A stretch of 64,000 nt of DNA from Corynebacterium appendicis CIP 107643 (GTDB lineage Bacteria; Actinomycetota; Actinomycetes; Mycobacteriales; Mycobacteriaceae), in NCBI RefSeq assembly GCF_030408415.1, contig NZ_CP046976.1, positions 1,178,001-1,242,000 on the forward strand. Reading direction: 5' to 3'. The number at the start of each line of letters is the position of its first letter. Position 1 is the first letter of the stretch. The position numbers were made by a program, and so were the translations under genes. Below are positions 1-8,564 of this stretch, piece after piece. Below the pieces are notes generated by a model, which was given only the letters and a program-made list of their open reading frames with translations, did not search any database and was not told the origin of the DNA.

Positions 1-96
1 GTGAACCGCGAGCCGCGCAACTCCCAGACGCTCTCCACCGGCGACGAGATTCAGATCGGCAAGTTTCGCCTCGTCTTCCTCGCTGACGAGGACTAA
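1..96 (+). CDS. odhI: 3' end of FHA-domain protein OdhI (GarA homologue), partial
   Basis: Only the last 31 codons are present; the gene begins before the window. The visible tail includes NREPRNSQTL and GDEIQIGKFRLVFL, the last strands of the forkhead-associated domain of OdhI/GarA. In actinobacteria this protein, when unphosphorylated, binds and inhibits the OdhA (E1) subunit of 2-oxoglutarate dehydrogenase. Pkn-type kinases relieve the inhibition. The neighbouring ftsR downstream is the order known from C. glutamicum. The phosphorylation site lies outside the window. Confidence 0.9.
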   Translation: MNREPRNSQTLSTGDEIQIGKFRLVFLADED

Positions 97-182
97 ACCC
101 CGGTGAACGGGCTTCGGCCCGCACCGCTTTGTGAAAGTTTTTCAGGTCCATCCTGATTAAATCTAGCCATTGTTGATCAGAG

Positions 183-199
183 TTAGACAGAATTAGACA
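183..199 (+). promoter_or_regulatory. TTAGACA direct repeat just upstream of ftsR
   Basis: TTAGACA occurs at 183-189 and again at 193-199, a 10-bp period, ending three bases before the ftsR start codon. One helical turn between copies is typical of a protein-binding site. Autoregulation by FtsR is an inference. Confidence 0.35.
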
Positions 200-201
200 C
201 T

Positions 202-939
202 GTGAGCGCAATCCGGAAAACGAAGCCGAGCAATCCGGCACCCCGCTCGGGCACCAAGACCATGTCGATTGGCGTGGTGATCAAGTGCCTCAGCGAGGAG
301 TTCCCGGATGTGACCGTGTCCAAAATCCGTTTCCTCGAGTCTGAAGGACTGATTACGCCTGAGCGCACGCAGTCCGGGTACCGCCGCTTTACCGAGGACG
401 ATGTTGAGCGTCTCCGCTACATTCTGATCACCCAGCGCGACAATTACCTACCGCTGAAGGTGATCCGCGAGCAGCTCGAGGCAATGGACTCCGGCAAGGT
501 CACCGCCGTGATGACGGGCCAGAACGCCGCCGATCCGCTGATCGCGCCGGAGCAGTTCGCCGCTCCTGCAGCGACCCGTCTGACTGACGAGGATGTTGCC
601 GCTCAAGCTGAATGCGACCCCAGTGTCGTAGCGCAGTGCATCGATGCTGGCCTGATCGTCCCCGATGCATCCGGTCTTTTCACCGTCGACGACGTTCGCG
701 TGGTCTCCACCGCGGTCTCACTCACCGATTTCGGGCTCGAAACCCGCCACCTCAAGCGCATCCGCCAGTCTGCGAGCCGCCAGGCAGACCTCATCGAGCA
801 GGTCACCGAGCCCGTAGCCAAGTCGGGCCGCGCCGCCGCCAAGCAGGAAGCCGGTGAGATCAGTCAGCAGATGACCGCTCTCGTCGTGTCCCTCCACGCC
901 GCGCTGGTGAAGAACGAACTGCGCCGCGGACTCAACTAG
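202..939 (+). CDS. ftsR: MerR-family transcriptional regulator FtsR
   Basis: The product is 245 aa with a GTG start. An N-terminal MerR-type winged helix (about residues 20-95) contains MSIGVVIKCL, SKIRFLESEGLITPER and SGYRRFTEDDVERL. The remaining 150 residues form a C-terminal domain without effector-binding cysteines. In C. glutamicum the gene directly after odhI is FtsR, an activator of ftsZ and so of cell division. Same position and architecture support that name here. The next gene starts 6 bp after the stop, so co-transcription is likely. The start has no clear Shine-Dalgarno sequence. Confidence 0.85.
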   Translation: MSAIRKTKPSNPAPRSGTKTMSIGVVIKCLSEEFPDVTVSKIRFLESEGLITPERTQSGYRRFTEDDVERLRYILITQRDNYLPLKVIREQLEAMDSGKVTAVMTGQNAADPLIAPEQFAAPAATRLTDEDVAAQAECDPSVVAQCIDAGLIVPDASGLFTVDDVRVVSTAVSLTDFGLETRHLKRIRQSASRQADLIEQVTEPVAKSGRAAAKQEAGEISQQMTALVVSLHAALVKNELRRGLN

Positions 940-945
940 AACACT

Positions 946-1560
946 ATGAGCACTGTTCCAGTATCTTTATGCGGCGTTTTCCCCGTCGGGCCCGAGAATT
1001 TCCTCTGCGCTGTACTGCTGTGGGAGGAGCGCCGGCGCTTCCTGCCGATTTGGCTCTCGCCCGTTGGCGGCACGCAGTTGCTCGGCCGGATCGGGGAGTG
1101 GGAACCTGCCCGGCCCGACACCCACAATCTGCTATTGGACGTCATCGAGCAGTCCACCACCGGCGTTGCCGCCATTGAACTGACTAGTTATTACAACGGC
1201 GTGTACCTGGCGCAGGTGACCATGGAAGACGGCGCCGAATTCGATTGCCGCCCCACCGATGCGCTGGTGTTGTCCCTCATGCTCGACATGCCTATTGAAG
1301 TCGAGGAGGAGGTTCTCAACCAGGCCTCCCTGTGGCTGAACGCCGAGGACGCCTCCGATTACTTCGATATTCAATTCGACTCGGACATCGCAGACGGCAC
1401 TGGTAACGGTGCCGACTCCAGCAGCAATTCCGCCAGCGGCGATAAGCAGGCGGATCTCGACTTCGAGAACCTCATGCGCGAACTCGGTGTCGAAGAGGAA
1501 GATCTGGGGTTCGGGAGTACTGGTGATACTCAAGATGAAAACGGGGAAGAGGAACCTTAA
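946..1560 (+). CDS. bifunctional nuclease (BFN/DUF151) domain protein
   Basis: The product is 204 aa. The first 130 residues carry the BFN domain, with VLLWEERRRFLPIWLSPVGG, then ELTSYYNGVYLAQV and the CRPTDALVLSLMLDMPI segment that is the family hallmark. The last 60 residues are acidic and low complexity (many Asp, Glu, Ser, Gly) and are probably disordered. BFN homologues are reported to have DNase and RNase activity, but the bacterial role is not settled. It is packed between two MerR genes in the conserved odhI-ftsR block. The ATG lies 6 bp after the ftsR stop. Confidence 0.8.
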   Translation: MSTVPVSLCGVFPVGPENFLCAVLLWEERRRFLPIWLSPVGGTQLLGRIGEWEPARPDTHNLLLDVIEQSTTGVAAIELTSYYNGVYLAQVTMEDGAEFDCRPTDALVLSLMLDMPIEVEEEVLNQASLWLNAEDASDYFDIQFDSDIADGTGNGADSSSNSASGDKQADLDFENLMRELGVEEEDLGFGSTGDTQDENGEEEP

Positions 1561-1638
1561 AGTTAAAGTTGAGGTTAAAAGTTCGGCGTGTTGAACGCCG
1601 TGGTCTTGACCGGAGCATATGCTTGCCTTTAAATAACC

Positions 1639-1656
1639 TTTAGGCTCTTTCCTAAA
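1639..1656 (+). promoter_or_regulatory. MerR-type dyad operator upstream of the second MerR gene
   Basis: TTTAGG (1639-1644) and CCTAAA (1651-1656) form a perfect inverted repeat with a 6-bp spacer. The dyad overlaps a TANNNT -10 candidate, TAGGCT at 1641-1646. GGGAG sits 7 bp before the GTG at 1675. A dyad at the core promoter is the usual layout for MerR autoregulation. Confidence 0.5.
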
Positions 1657-1674
1657 CTTCATGGGAGTAATTAC

Positions 1675-2256
<582 letters not shown>

Positions 2257-2282
2257 GAGCTCGCACACTCCCTGAGGTTTCA

Positions 2283-2321
2283 AAGGGTGCGGTTCCCCGT
2301 GGTGGGATGCCGCACCCTTTT
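2283..2321. terminator. bidirectional rho-independent terminator
   Basis: AAGGGTGCGG (2283-2292) pairs with CCGCACCCTT (2310-2319), followed by a T run on the plus strand and by Ts on the minus strand. It lies between the convergent MerR and VWA genes and can serve both. Confidence 0.8.
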
Positions 2322-2338
2322 GCTATGTCCGGGTGGAG

Positions 2339-3817
2339 CTACTTCACGCCAGCTGCGGAGCGGATGGCAGCGACGAGGTCGCCGGGGGTGGCGGCGTCGG
2401 TGGTGAACTCGGCGGCGTCGGCGAGCTTCTCGTCGGGTTCACCGTCGCCGGAGCGGACGATAGTCAGGGAGACACCCTTGTCCCTAGCCTCGGCGAGAGC
2501 CTGCTCGGCGTATTCGTCGGCGATGTCGGACGAGCCGGAGGTGATCAGGACGATGCGGACCGGCGCGTCGGGAGCCGCCTCGGACTCTGCGTAGGCGACG
2601 GCGGCGGCGACTGCCTCTCGGGTTTGTGGCTGGCCGTCATTGAGGAACCGGGATGCGGTGCCAGTGACTGCATCGGCATCACCGGTGAAACCGACATTGG
2701 TGCGGTAGCCCTGGGTCACGCCCGGGGTGAGCGGGGAGGAGTAGTTCCACAGGGCGACTTCGTGGCCGGCGCCGGTGATCTCACTGGTGGCGGCGTCAAT
2801 AGCTTCGGCTGCGGGGTCGTTGAACCCGGTCATGGCTGCCGAGGTGTCGAGGAGGAAGAGAGTCTTCATGGGCTCGGACGGTACGCCGGCTGCGGCGGTA
2901 TCGGAGTTCCCGTCTCCGTTTCCGTCGGCGCTGTCGGTGTGTTGACCGGTATCTGCGGCAGCCGGGTCGGTGATGCGCTTGCCGCCTTCAGGCATGGCGG
3001 CGGACCAGACGGGCTCGCTGACGTCAGCCGGCTTCGTGTCGGCGTCGCCGTGGGAGTCAATGAACATCTTGCCGCTGTAGTCGGAGAAAGCCTGGGCGGC
3101 GCGGGTTTGCTCCTCATTCACGCTGTCGGTTGTGTTCAGGGGGAAAGCGGCGTAGACGAGTTCCTTGTCCTCGAGCGGGGTGAAGGTCAGCCCCTCGGGA
3201 GCGGCATCTTCTGTAGTGGCGACGGCCTTGTCTTTTTCCGCTGCAGCGGCAGCAACGGTCTGGACGCGCTGGTCGGTGAGAGCCTTCGCGGCAGCCTCAT
3301 CAGAGTCGGCCAAGGCTTGCGCGACGAGGGCGGAGGTCTCGGGCTGCTCAGCAGTGGGGAAGAGAACAGTCTCGAGGGCGGCTGCGGCGGCGTCAGCGGC
3401 GGCGGTGCCGACCGGTGTGGCATACACAGCGGCAGGTTCGCTCGTCGCAGAGCTCCGGTCGGCGGAAGTGATCTCCTCGTTGGACACCGGGGAGACAGGT
3501 GCGACGTAGACGGCGGCTTCCTCGATCGAGTCGACGTATTCCGGCTTCACGCAGTAGTCGCGGACGACAGGGTTGGACGAGGCGTAGTCGTCGATAAGCT
3601 GCTCGCCCACGGACTTGCTTGCAGCGGCGACAGGGAGCGCCAGGTCGCCGGACACGCACTCAGCCTGGTCGCCGGAGGCGGTGTCGGAACCGTTGCCGCT
3701 ATCGCGGAGGAACAGCCACGCGACAGCGGCGGCGATCACGAGGGCGACAGCCACAATGATCGCTATGACCTCCTTGGACAAGGAGTAGTTATTCTTTCCG
3801 GTGGAGTGCCGTCCCAT
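2339..3817 (-). CDS. membrane-anchored VWA-domain protein
   Basis: The product is 492 aa. A short basic N-terminus is followed by one membrane segment (about residues 16-37, VIAIIVAVALVIAAAVAWLF), so the bulk is extracytoplasmic. The middle is Ala/Thr/Ser-rich. A von Willebrand A fold starts near residue 315 with KTLFLLDTSAAMTGF and runs to the C-terminus (VRIVLITSGSSDIADEY). The MIDAS motif DxSxS is degenerate: the second serine is alanine (DTSAA). Start choice: AAAGGGG lies 8 bp before the ATG. It is convergent with the MerR gene. I cannot assign a specific partner. Confidence 0.75.
   Translation of the reverse strand: MGRHSTGKNNYSLSKEVIAIIVAVALVIAAAVAWLFLRDSGNGSDTASGDQAECVSGDLALPVAAASKSVGEQLIDDYASSNPVVRDYCVKPEYVDSIEEAAVYVAPVSPVSNEEITSADRSSATSEPAAVYATPVGTAAADAAAAALETVLFPTAEQPETSALVAQALADSDEAAAKALTDQRVQTVAAAAAEKDKAVATTEDAAPEGLTFTPLEDKELVYAAFPLNTTDSVNEEQTRAAQAFSDYSGKMFIDSHGDADTKPADVSEPVWSAAMPEGGKRITDPAAADTGQHTDSADGNGDGNSDTAAAGVPSEPMKTLFLLDTSAAMTGFNDPAAEAIDAATSEITGAGHEVALWNYSSPLTPGVTQGYRTNVGFTGDADAVTGTASRFLNDGQPQTREAVAAAVAYAESEAAPDAPVRIVLITSGSSDIADEYAEQALAEARDKGVSLTIVRSGDGEPDEKLADAAEFTTDAATPGDLVAAIRSAAGVK
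3589..3599 (+). repeat. iterated 11-mer CGTCGATAAGC, copy 1
   Basis: Exact copy inside the VWA gene. On the coding strand it is read Leu-Ile-Asp. Confidence 0.85.
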
Positions 3818-3856
3818 GGCCCAGGCCCCTTTCGAGCAGACATCTTCCCGGATAGT

Positions 3857-4729
3857 TTAGCCCGCAAGGACCTCTTCGAGGATCGCGACAAGGCGGTGTC
3901 GCAGGGGTTTTGCGCGCTCGGAAAAGGACCGCTGGCGGGCGACGTATTCCGCTTTTCCCTCCGGCGTCTCAATCGGAACGACGCCGTAACCGAGTTCCCG
4001 GCAGTCGTGGGGGGATGCCTCCATGTCGAGCAACCGGATGTCGCGGGCGAGCTCGAAGCAGTCTAGGAGGAGGTCGCCGGGAACAAGCGGCTCCATCTTC
4101 GCGGCCCACTTGTAGAGGTCCATCCCGACGTGCAGGCACCCGGCCTGCTCGTGGTCGGGTCTGGTCGTGTTGTTGAGAACAGTCAGGTTGAGCGGCTTCG
4201 CGGGCGGTGTGAAGAAGCGGAAGGCATCGAAATGCGTGCACTTGATGTCGTGCTCCTCGACCACCGCGTCGGTGTCGGCCTGACTCAGGCGCAACGGCAG
4301 CGGGTGGCGGTGCTTCTCCTGACGGTAGACCATGGCCCACTCATGCAGGCCGAAGCAGTCGAACTGGGCACGGTTAGCCTCAGTGGCGCGCAGGAGGGTG
4401 AGCACCTTGTCCACCGCGTTGCCGCGGTGGGCGAGAAAGCTGTCGACATCGGCGCTCACAGTGCCGCCGGGGCTGACCGCATAGTCGCGCCAGCGTGTGT
4501 GGGGCGCATCGGCGGCGTCGATAAGCGTTGCGTGCAGCCCTGGGTGCCAGCGCATCACGTGCGCGGGGCGGATGGAGTAGTAGTCGAAGAGGAAGTCCCA
4601 GATGGGGTGTTTCTCCCCGCGGGACCGGCGCGCGAGGTGCGGGTCGATCCATGTGCGGGCACGCTCCTCGTGCTCCTCCATGCGGTCGGTCCACTCCGCG
4701 CGGGTAAGCGACTGCGTTGTGGTGGGCAT
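3857..4729 (-). CDS. conserved actinobacterial protein, often labelled 3-methyladenine DNA glycosylase
   Basis: The product is 290 aa and soluble. Recognisable family blocks are ARRSRGEKHPIWDFLFDYY, VMRWHPGL, FGLHEWAMVY and DHEQAGCLHVGMDLYKWA. Databases commonly call this family 3-methyladenine DNA glycosylase. I do not see a helix-hairpin-helix or an AAG-type fold in it, so that name should be treated as provisional. It lies 7 bp downstream of the CNNM gene and probably ends that operon. The family assignment is firmer than the function. Confidence 0.6.
   Translation of the reverse strand: MPTTTQSLTRAEWTDRMEEHEERARTWIDPHLARRSRGEKHPIWDFLFDYYSIRPAHVMRWHPGLHATLIDAADAPHTRWRDYAVSPGGTVSADVDSFLAHRGNAVDKVLTLLRATEANRAQFDCFGLHEWAMVYRQEKHRHPLPLRLSQADTDAVVEEHDIKCTHFDAFRFFTPPAKPLNLTVLNNTTRPDHEQAGCLHVGMDLYKWAAKMEPLVPGDLLLDCFELARDIRLLDMEASPHDCRELGYGVVPIETPEGKAEYVARQRSFSERAKPLRHRLVAILEEVLAG
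4516..4526 (+). repeat. iterated 11-mer CGTCGATAAGC, copy 2
   Basis: Exact copy inside the glycosylase-labelled gene. It is read Leu-Ile-Asp on the coding strand. Confidence 0.85.
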
Positions 4730-4736
4730 GCGCGTG

Positions 4737-5789
4737 CTACTCGTCCTCGTGGGTCCAGTCGGACACCGTGCCCACGTACTCCTCGATCAAGTCCTCGAGC
4801 GCGAGGACTCCGACGAGTTCCCCATTGTCGCGGACTTGGGCCATGTGGGCGGAGCGGCGGTGCATCGATGTCAATGCGTCGTCGAGGCTGCCGGAGCCGT
4901 CGACGATGCTCAGGCGGCGGATGCGGTTTCGCGGGATCACCGGATTCGCGGCATCTGCTTCGAGCAGGTCGAGAACGTCCTTGACGTGGATGTATCCGAG
5001 CAAAGCGCCGGCGGAGCCTTCCACCGGATAGCGCGAATAGCCAGTTTCCTGTACCGCCCTCTCCAGCGCGGCGAGAGGAATGCCACCGCGGGAATCGGGG
5101 ATGGTCACCACTTGGTCGATGGGGATCATCACCTCCTTGAAGCTGCGGTTCTCCGAGGACAGCGCATTGGCCAAGCGGGCGGTCTCCTCAGCGTCGAGGA
5201 GCCCCTCCTGGCGGGACTCCTGGATCATGCTGGCTAGCTGTTCCTGATCCACGGTGGAGTCCAGCTCGTCGCGCTGCTCGACGCCCATGAGCTTGAGCGT
5301 GAAGCGGGCGATTTCGTTCAAGGCATAGATCAATGGGCGGGTGAGTTTCACCCACACATCCATCGCCGGAGTGAGCCACACGGCCAGCGTTTCCGGCCCC
5401 GCGATGGAAATATTCTTCGGGATCATTTCGCCGAAGATGATGTGGAGCACCGTGATGATCATCAAGGCGATCACGAAGGAAAGCGGGTGCAGGAGGTTCT
5501 CCGGCACCCCGAGGCCGGTAAAGGGCGCTTCGAGGAAGTGGGCCACGGCAGGCTCGGCGACTTTACCCAGGATCAGCGAGGCGATGGTGATTCCGAATTG
5601 CGCGCCGGCCAGGTAGATCGACAGGTGTTCCGTCGCGTTTAGCGCGCGGCGCGCACCTGTCTTCCCCTGCGCCAGCATCGATTCGAGCCGGTCCTTGCGG
5701 GAAGACACGAGCGCGAACTCCGCTGCGACGAAGAAGGCGTTGGCCAACAGCAGCGCGATAATGAGGAGTGTTGCTACCCAGATATTCAT
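4737..5789 (-). CDS. CNNM/CorC-type (DUF21 plus CBS) membrane protein, short form
   Basis: The product is 350 aa. The DUF21 membrane domain (about residues 1-180) has several hydrophobic helices, starting NIWVATLLIIALLLANAFF. A CBS-domain pair follows (about 200-330: PIDQVVTIPDS, HVKDVLDLLE, LEDLIEEYVG). The family is linked to magnesium or cobalt efflux and was once called hemolysin. Unlike the upstream paralogue it lacks the C-terminal CorC_HlyC transporter-associated domain. The ATG overlaps the upstream TGA (ATGA), which indicates translational coupling and decides the start. Confidence 0.85.
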   Translation of the reverse strand: MNIWVATLLIIALLLANAFFVAAEFALVSSRKDRLESMLAQGKTGARRALNATEHLSIYLAGAQFGITIASLILGKVAEPAVAHFLEAPFTGLGVPENLLHPLSFVIALMIITVLHIIFGEMIPKNISIAGPETLAVWLTPAMDVWVKLTRPLIYALNEIARFTLKLMGVEQRDELDSTVDQEQLASMIQESRQEGLLDAEETARLANALSSENRSFKEVMIPIDQVVTIPDSRGGIPLAALERAVQETGYSRYPVEGSAGALLGYIHVKDVLDLLEADAANPVIPRNRIRRLSIVDGSGSLDDALTSMHRRSAHMAQVRDNGELVGVLALEDLIEEYVGTVSDWTHEDE

Positions 5790-7168
5790 GCGGACCACCT
5801 CGCAGCTTCCTCGTCGGACACAGGGGTGAGAATCGCCTTGTCCAAGCGGCGGCCTTCCATGACGGAAACGCGGGCGAGCCAGCGGCCGGCGTTACCGGAC
5901 TCAAAATCGTCCTGAACCTCGTTATCGGAGACCGGCAGAAGCACGGTGTCGCCGACCTGCGGGACACGGCCGAGCGCGGACATGAACAGGCCACCTAAGG
6001 TTTCGTACGGCCCGTCCGGGGCGAGATAGCTGGTGCGTTCAGCCAGTTCGTCGAGACGCACGAGGCCGGAGACCTCCCACGAGGCGCCGAAGCGATGGAA
6101 ATCGCGCTCCGATTCACGGTCGTCGTGCTCGTCGTAGACCTCGCCGAGAATCTCCTCGACGACATCCTCGATAGTGACAATGCCCTGGGTGCCGCCGTAT
6201 TCGTCGGCGACCAGCACCATTTGCGAACCGGCAGAGCGGACCTGGTTGAGCACGGCATCGCCGTCGAGGGTGCCGGGAACGAAGGACACCGGTTTGGCCA
6301 GGGAGCTCAGCAATGTGGTGGGCCGCTGGTCATGCGGGACGGAGAACGCGTCCTTGATGTGGACGAGTCCAACGGTGTCGTCGAGGTCGCCGCGGCGGAC
6401 GGGGAAGCGGGAGTGCCCGGTCTCGGTCGCCAGAGCAATGAGGTCGCTGACGGTGTCTTCCACGTCGAGGGAGTTGACGGTGGAGCGCGGAGTCATGACT
6501 TCTTCCGCGGTGGTCTCACCGAATTGGAGGGACCGGTCGAGCATCTTCGCCGTCGCGGCGTCGAGGCCGCCTGCCTCAGCGGAGCTGCGCACCATGGCGC
6601 CGAGCTCCGGACCGGAGCGGGCCGAGGCGAGCTCGTCGGCCGGCTCGATGCCGAGCTTGCGGACGAACCAGTTGGCGGAGGCGTTGAGGCCCTTGATAAA
6701 CCAGGCGAAAACGGTGTTGAACGCGTTGACCGGCGGCACGACGAAGCGGGCGGTGTCCAGGGGGTTGGTGATCGCCAGGTTCTTCGGCACGAGCTCGCCG
6801 AAGACCATCGACAGCGTCGTCGCCACAATGAGCGCGAGCACCAGGGCCACGGGGCGCGAGGCGGACTCATCAAGTCCGACGAGCTCGAGTAGAGGCGTGA
6901 AAAACCGCGCGAGCACGGGCTCGGCCAGAAAGCCGGTGGCTAGTGTCGTGAGCGTGATGCCCAACTGTGCGCCAGAAAGCACGAAGGAGAGGTTGCCGTG
7001 GTCGCGCTGCACGGCACGGGCGGTTTTGTCGCCCTTCTCCTGCACGTGGTTCTCGATCGTGGAGCGCTCGAGGCCCGTCATGGCGAATTCGATCGCGACG
7101 AAGAGACCGGTGGATGCCGTGAGCAGCACGAAGCCGATCAGGGCGAGGATGGATATCAGTATGTCCAT
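5786..7168 (-). CDS. CNNM/CorC-type (DUF21-CBS-CorC_HlyC) membrane protein, full length
   Basis: The product is 460 aa. Domains in order: DUF21 membrane region (about 1-190), two CBS domains (about 210-340, MTPRSTVNSLDVED and TQGIVTIEDVVEEILGEVYDEH), and a C-terminal CorC_HlyC domain (about 355-445). It is predicted to act in divalent-cation efflux or homeostasis at the cytoplasmic membrane. Two paralogues in tandem with ATGA overlap are common in actinobacteria and may form a hetero-oligomer; that is inference. corA, a Mg uptake channel, lies about 3.5 kb away. Confidence 0.85.
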   Translation of the reverse strand: MDILISILALIGFVLLTASTGLFVAIEFAMTGLERSTIENHVQEKGDKTARAVQRDHGNLSFVLSGAQLGITLTTLATGFLAEPVLARFFTPLLELVGLDESASRPVALVLALIVATTLSMVFGELVPKNLAITNPLDTARFVVPPVNAFNTVFAWFIKGLNASANWFVRKLGIEPADELASARSGPELGAMVRSSAEAGGLDAATAKMLDRSLQFGETTAEEVMTPRSTVNSLDVEDTVSDLIALATETGHSRFPVRRGDLDDTVGLVHIKDAFSVPHDQRPTTLLSSLAKPVSFVPGTLDGDAVLNQVRSAGSQMVLVADEYGGTQGIVTIEDVVEEILGEVYDEHDDRESERDFHRFGASWEVSGLVRLDELAERTSYLAPDGPYETLGGLFMSALGRVPQVGDTVLLPVSDNEVQDDFESGNAGRWLARVSVMEGRRLDKAILTPVSDEEAARWSA

Positions 7169-7174
7169 GAATGT

Positions 7175-8500
7175 TTAATTCTCTTTGCGCCTGGAACTCC
7201 TTTGTCGGCGGCGCCCACCGTTGCTGTTGGTGCGGGTGCGAGAGTTGCTCTGTTGCCGTCCGCGCCGCGGACCTCCCGAGCGCTGGTTGCGGGGTTTCGG
7301 GGAGGCCTGTGCTTGGCCCGGCGGCGGCAGCGGGTCGCCGTTCGGCTCCCGCGCTCCTGTGATTTTAGCAAGCTCGGCGGCCCCGGCAGCAACCTGGACT
7401 TTCTTCGCGTCCACTCCGGCTTTCCGCAGGAGCTGGTCGACGTCTTTGCGCTGCTCGTCCATGACGAGGGTGACTACGGTTCCGGAGGTCCCCGCACGGG
7501 CTGTGCGGCCGGCGCGGTGCAGGTAGGCCTTGTGCTCCGCGGGCGGGTCGATGTGCACGACGAGCGAGACATCGCTGATGTCGATGCCGCGCGCGGCGAT
7601 ATCTGTGGCCACCAGCACGGGCAGGGAACCGCCGGCGAAGCCCTCGATCGCGCGGGTGCGCGCGCCCTGACCCTTGTCGCCGTGGAGACCCTGGGCGTTG
7701 ATGCCGACGCGACGCAGTTTTTTCACCTGGCGGTCCACGCCGTGCTTGGTGCGCATGAACATGATCGTCTTGCCGTCGCGCGCGGCGATCAGTGGCACGA
7801 TGGCATTGCGCGACTCGCGGTCGCCAACGAGCAGCTGGTAGTGCTCCATCGAATCCACGGCAGCAGCCGCGGGCGCAGTCGAATGCGTCACGGGATCATC
7901 GAGGTAGCGGCGCACAAGCTTATCGACGTCGCCGTCCAGCGTCGCTGAGAACAGCAGGCGCTGGCCGGTCTCAGGGGTGGCGTCGAGAAGCTTGCGCACC
8001 TGGGGGAGGAAGCCCATGTCCGCCATCTGGTCGGCTTCGTCGATAGCCGTGACAGCGACGTCGTCGAAGCTGAGCTTGCCCTGGTTGATCAGATCTTGCG
8101 CACGGCCCGGGGTGGCGACGAGAACGTCGGCAGGCGCCGCGAGCGCGCGGATGTGGTTGTTGATGTTGACGCCGCCCACGACCTCAATGACGCGTAGGTT
8201 CATGGCTGCGGCGGGATCGTCGAGGCGCTGGCGGATCTGCGCGGCGAGCTCGCGCGTGGGGGCCAAAATCAGACCCCGCGGGCGGCCGGGGCGGGACGGT
8301 TTGCCGGCGAGCAGCGCGAGCATCGGAAGACCGAAGGTGAAGGTCTTGCCCGAGCCCGTTGGGCCCCGGCCGAGCACGTCGCGGCCGTCGAGCACCGCGG
8401 GAATCGCCGCTTCTTGGATGGGAAAAGGTTCGGCGATGCCCTGGGTGTCCAGGACATCGATGATGGGCTTCGGCAGCCCTAAATCAGAAAAAGAAGGCAC
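7175..8500 (-). CDS. DEAD-box ATP-dependent RNA helicase
   Basis: The product is 441 aa. The Q motif lies near PFPIQEAAIP, and Walker A GPTGSGKT is at residues 46-53. The DEAD box is in IDEADQM, SAT in LLFSATL, and motif VI in HRAGRTARAG. The last 60 residues are Arg/Gly/Pro/Gln-rich (SGGPRRGRQQ), a typical RNA-binding tail. The length fits RhlE/SrmB-like helicases. Start: GTG at 8500 with TAGACT at 8508-8513, 7 nt upstream, so the mRNA is probably leaderless. Confidence 0.88.
   Translation of the reverse strand: MPSFSDLGLPKPIIDVLDTQGIAEPFPIQEAAIPAVLDGRDVLGRGPTGSGKTFTFGLPMLALLAGKPSRPGRPRGLILAPTRELAAQIRQRLDDPAAAMNLRVIEVVGGVNINNHIRALAAPADVLVATPGRAQDLINQGKLSFDDVAVTAIDEADQMADMGFLPQVRKLLDATPETGQRLLFSATLDGDVDKLVRRYLDDPVTHSTAPAAAAVDSMEHYQLLVGDRESRNAIVPLIAARDGKTIMFMRTKHGVDRQVKKLRRVGINAQGLHGDKGQGARTRAIEGFAGGSLPVLVATDIAARGIDISDVSLVVHIDPPAEHKAYLHRAGRTARAGTSGTVVTLVMDEQRKDVDQLLRKAGVDAKKVQVAAGAAELAKITGAREPNGDPLPPPGQAQASPKPRNQRSGGPRRGRQQSNSRTRTNSNGGRRRQRSSRRKEN
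7918..7928 (-). repeat. iterated 11-mer CGTCGATAAGC, copy 3
   Basis: Exact copy in the helicase gene. It is read Val-Asp-Lys on the coding strand. Confidence 0.85.
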
Positions 8501-8564
8501 CGGGGGAAGTCTACCGATCTCCCCGCGGTGCCCGCGTCAGCGCAACGCTAGTGATGTGGCGCGC

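Noticed and set aside
2333..4066. 577-aa open frame on the plus strand
   Set aside because: Shadow of the VWA gene and the gene after it; Gly/Val/Arg-rich with no domain.
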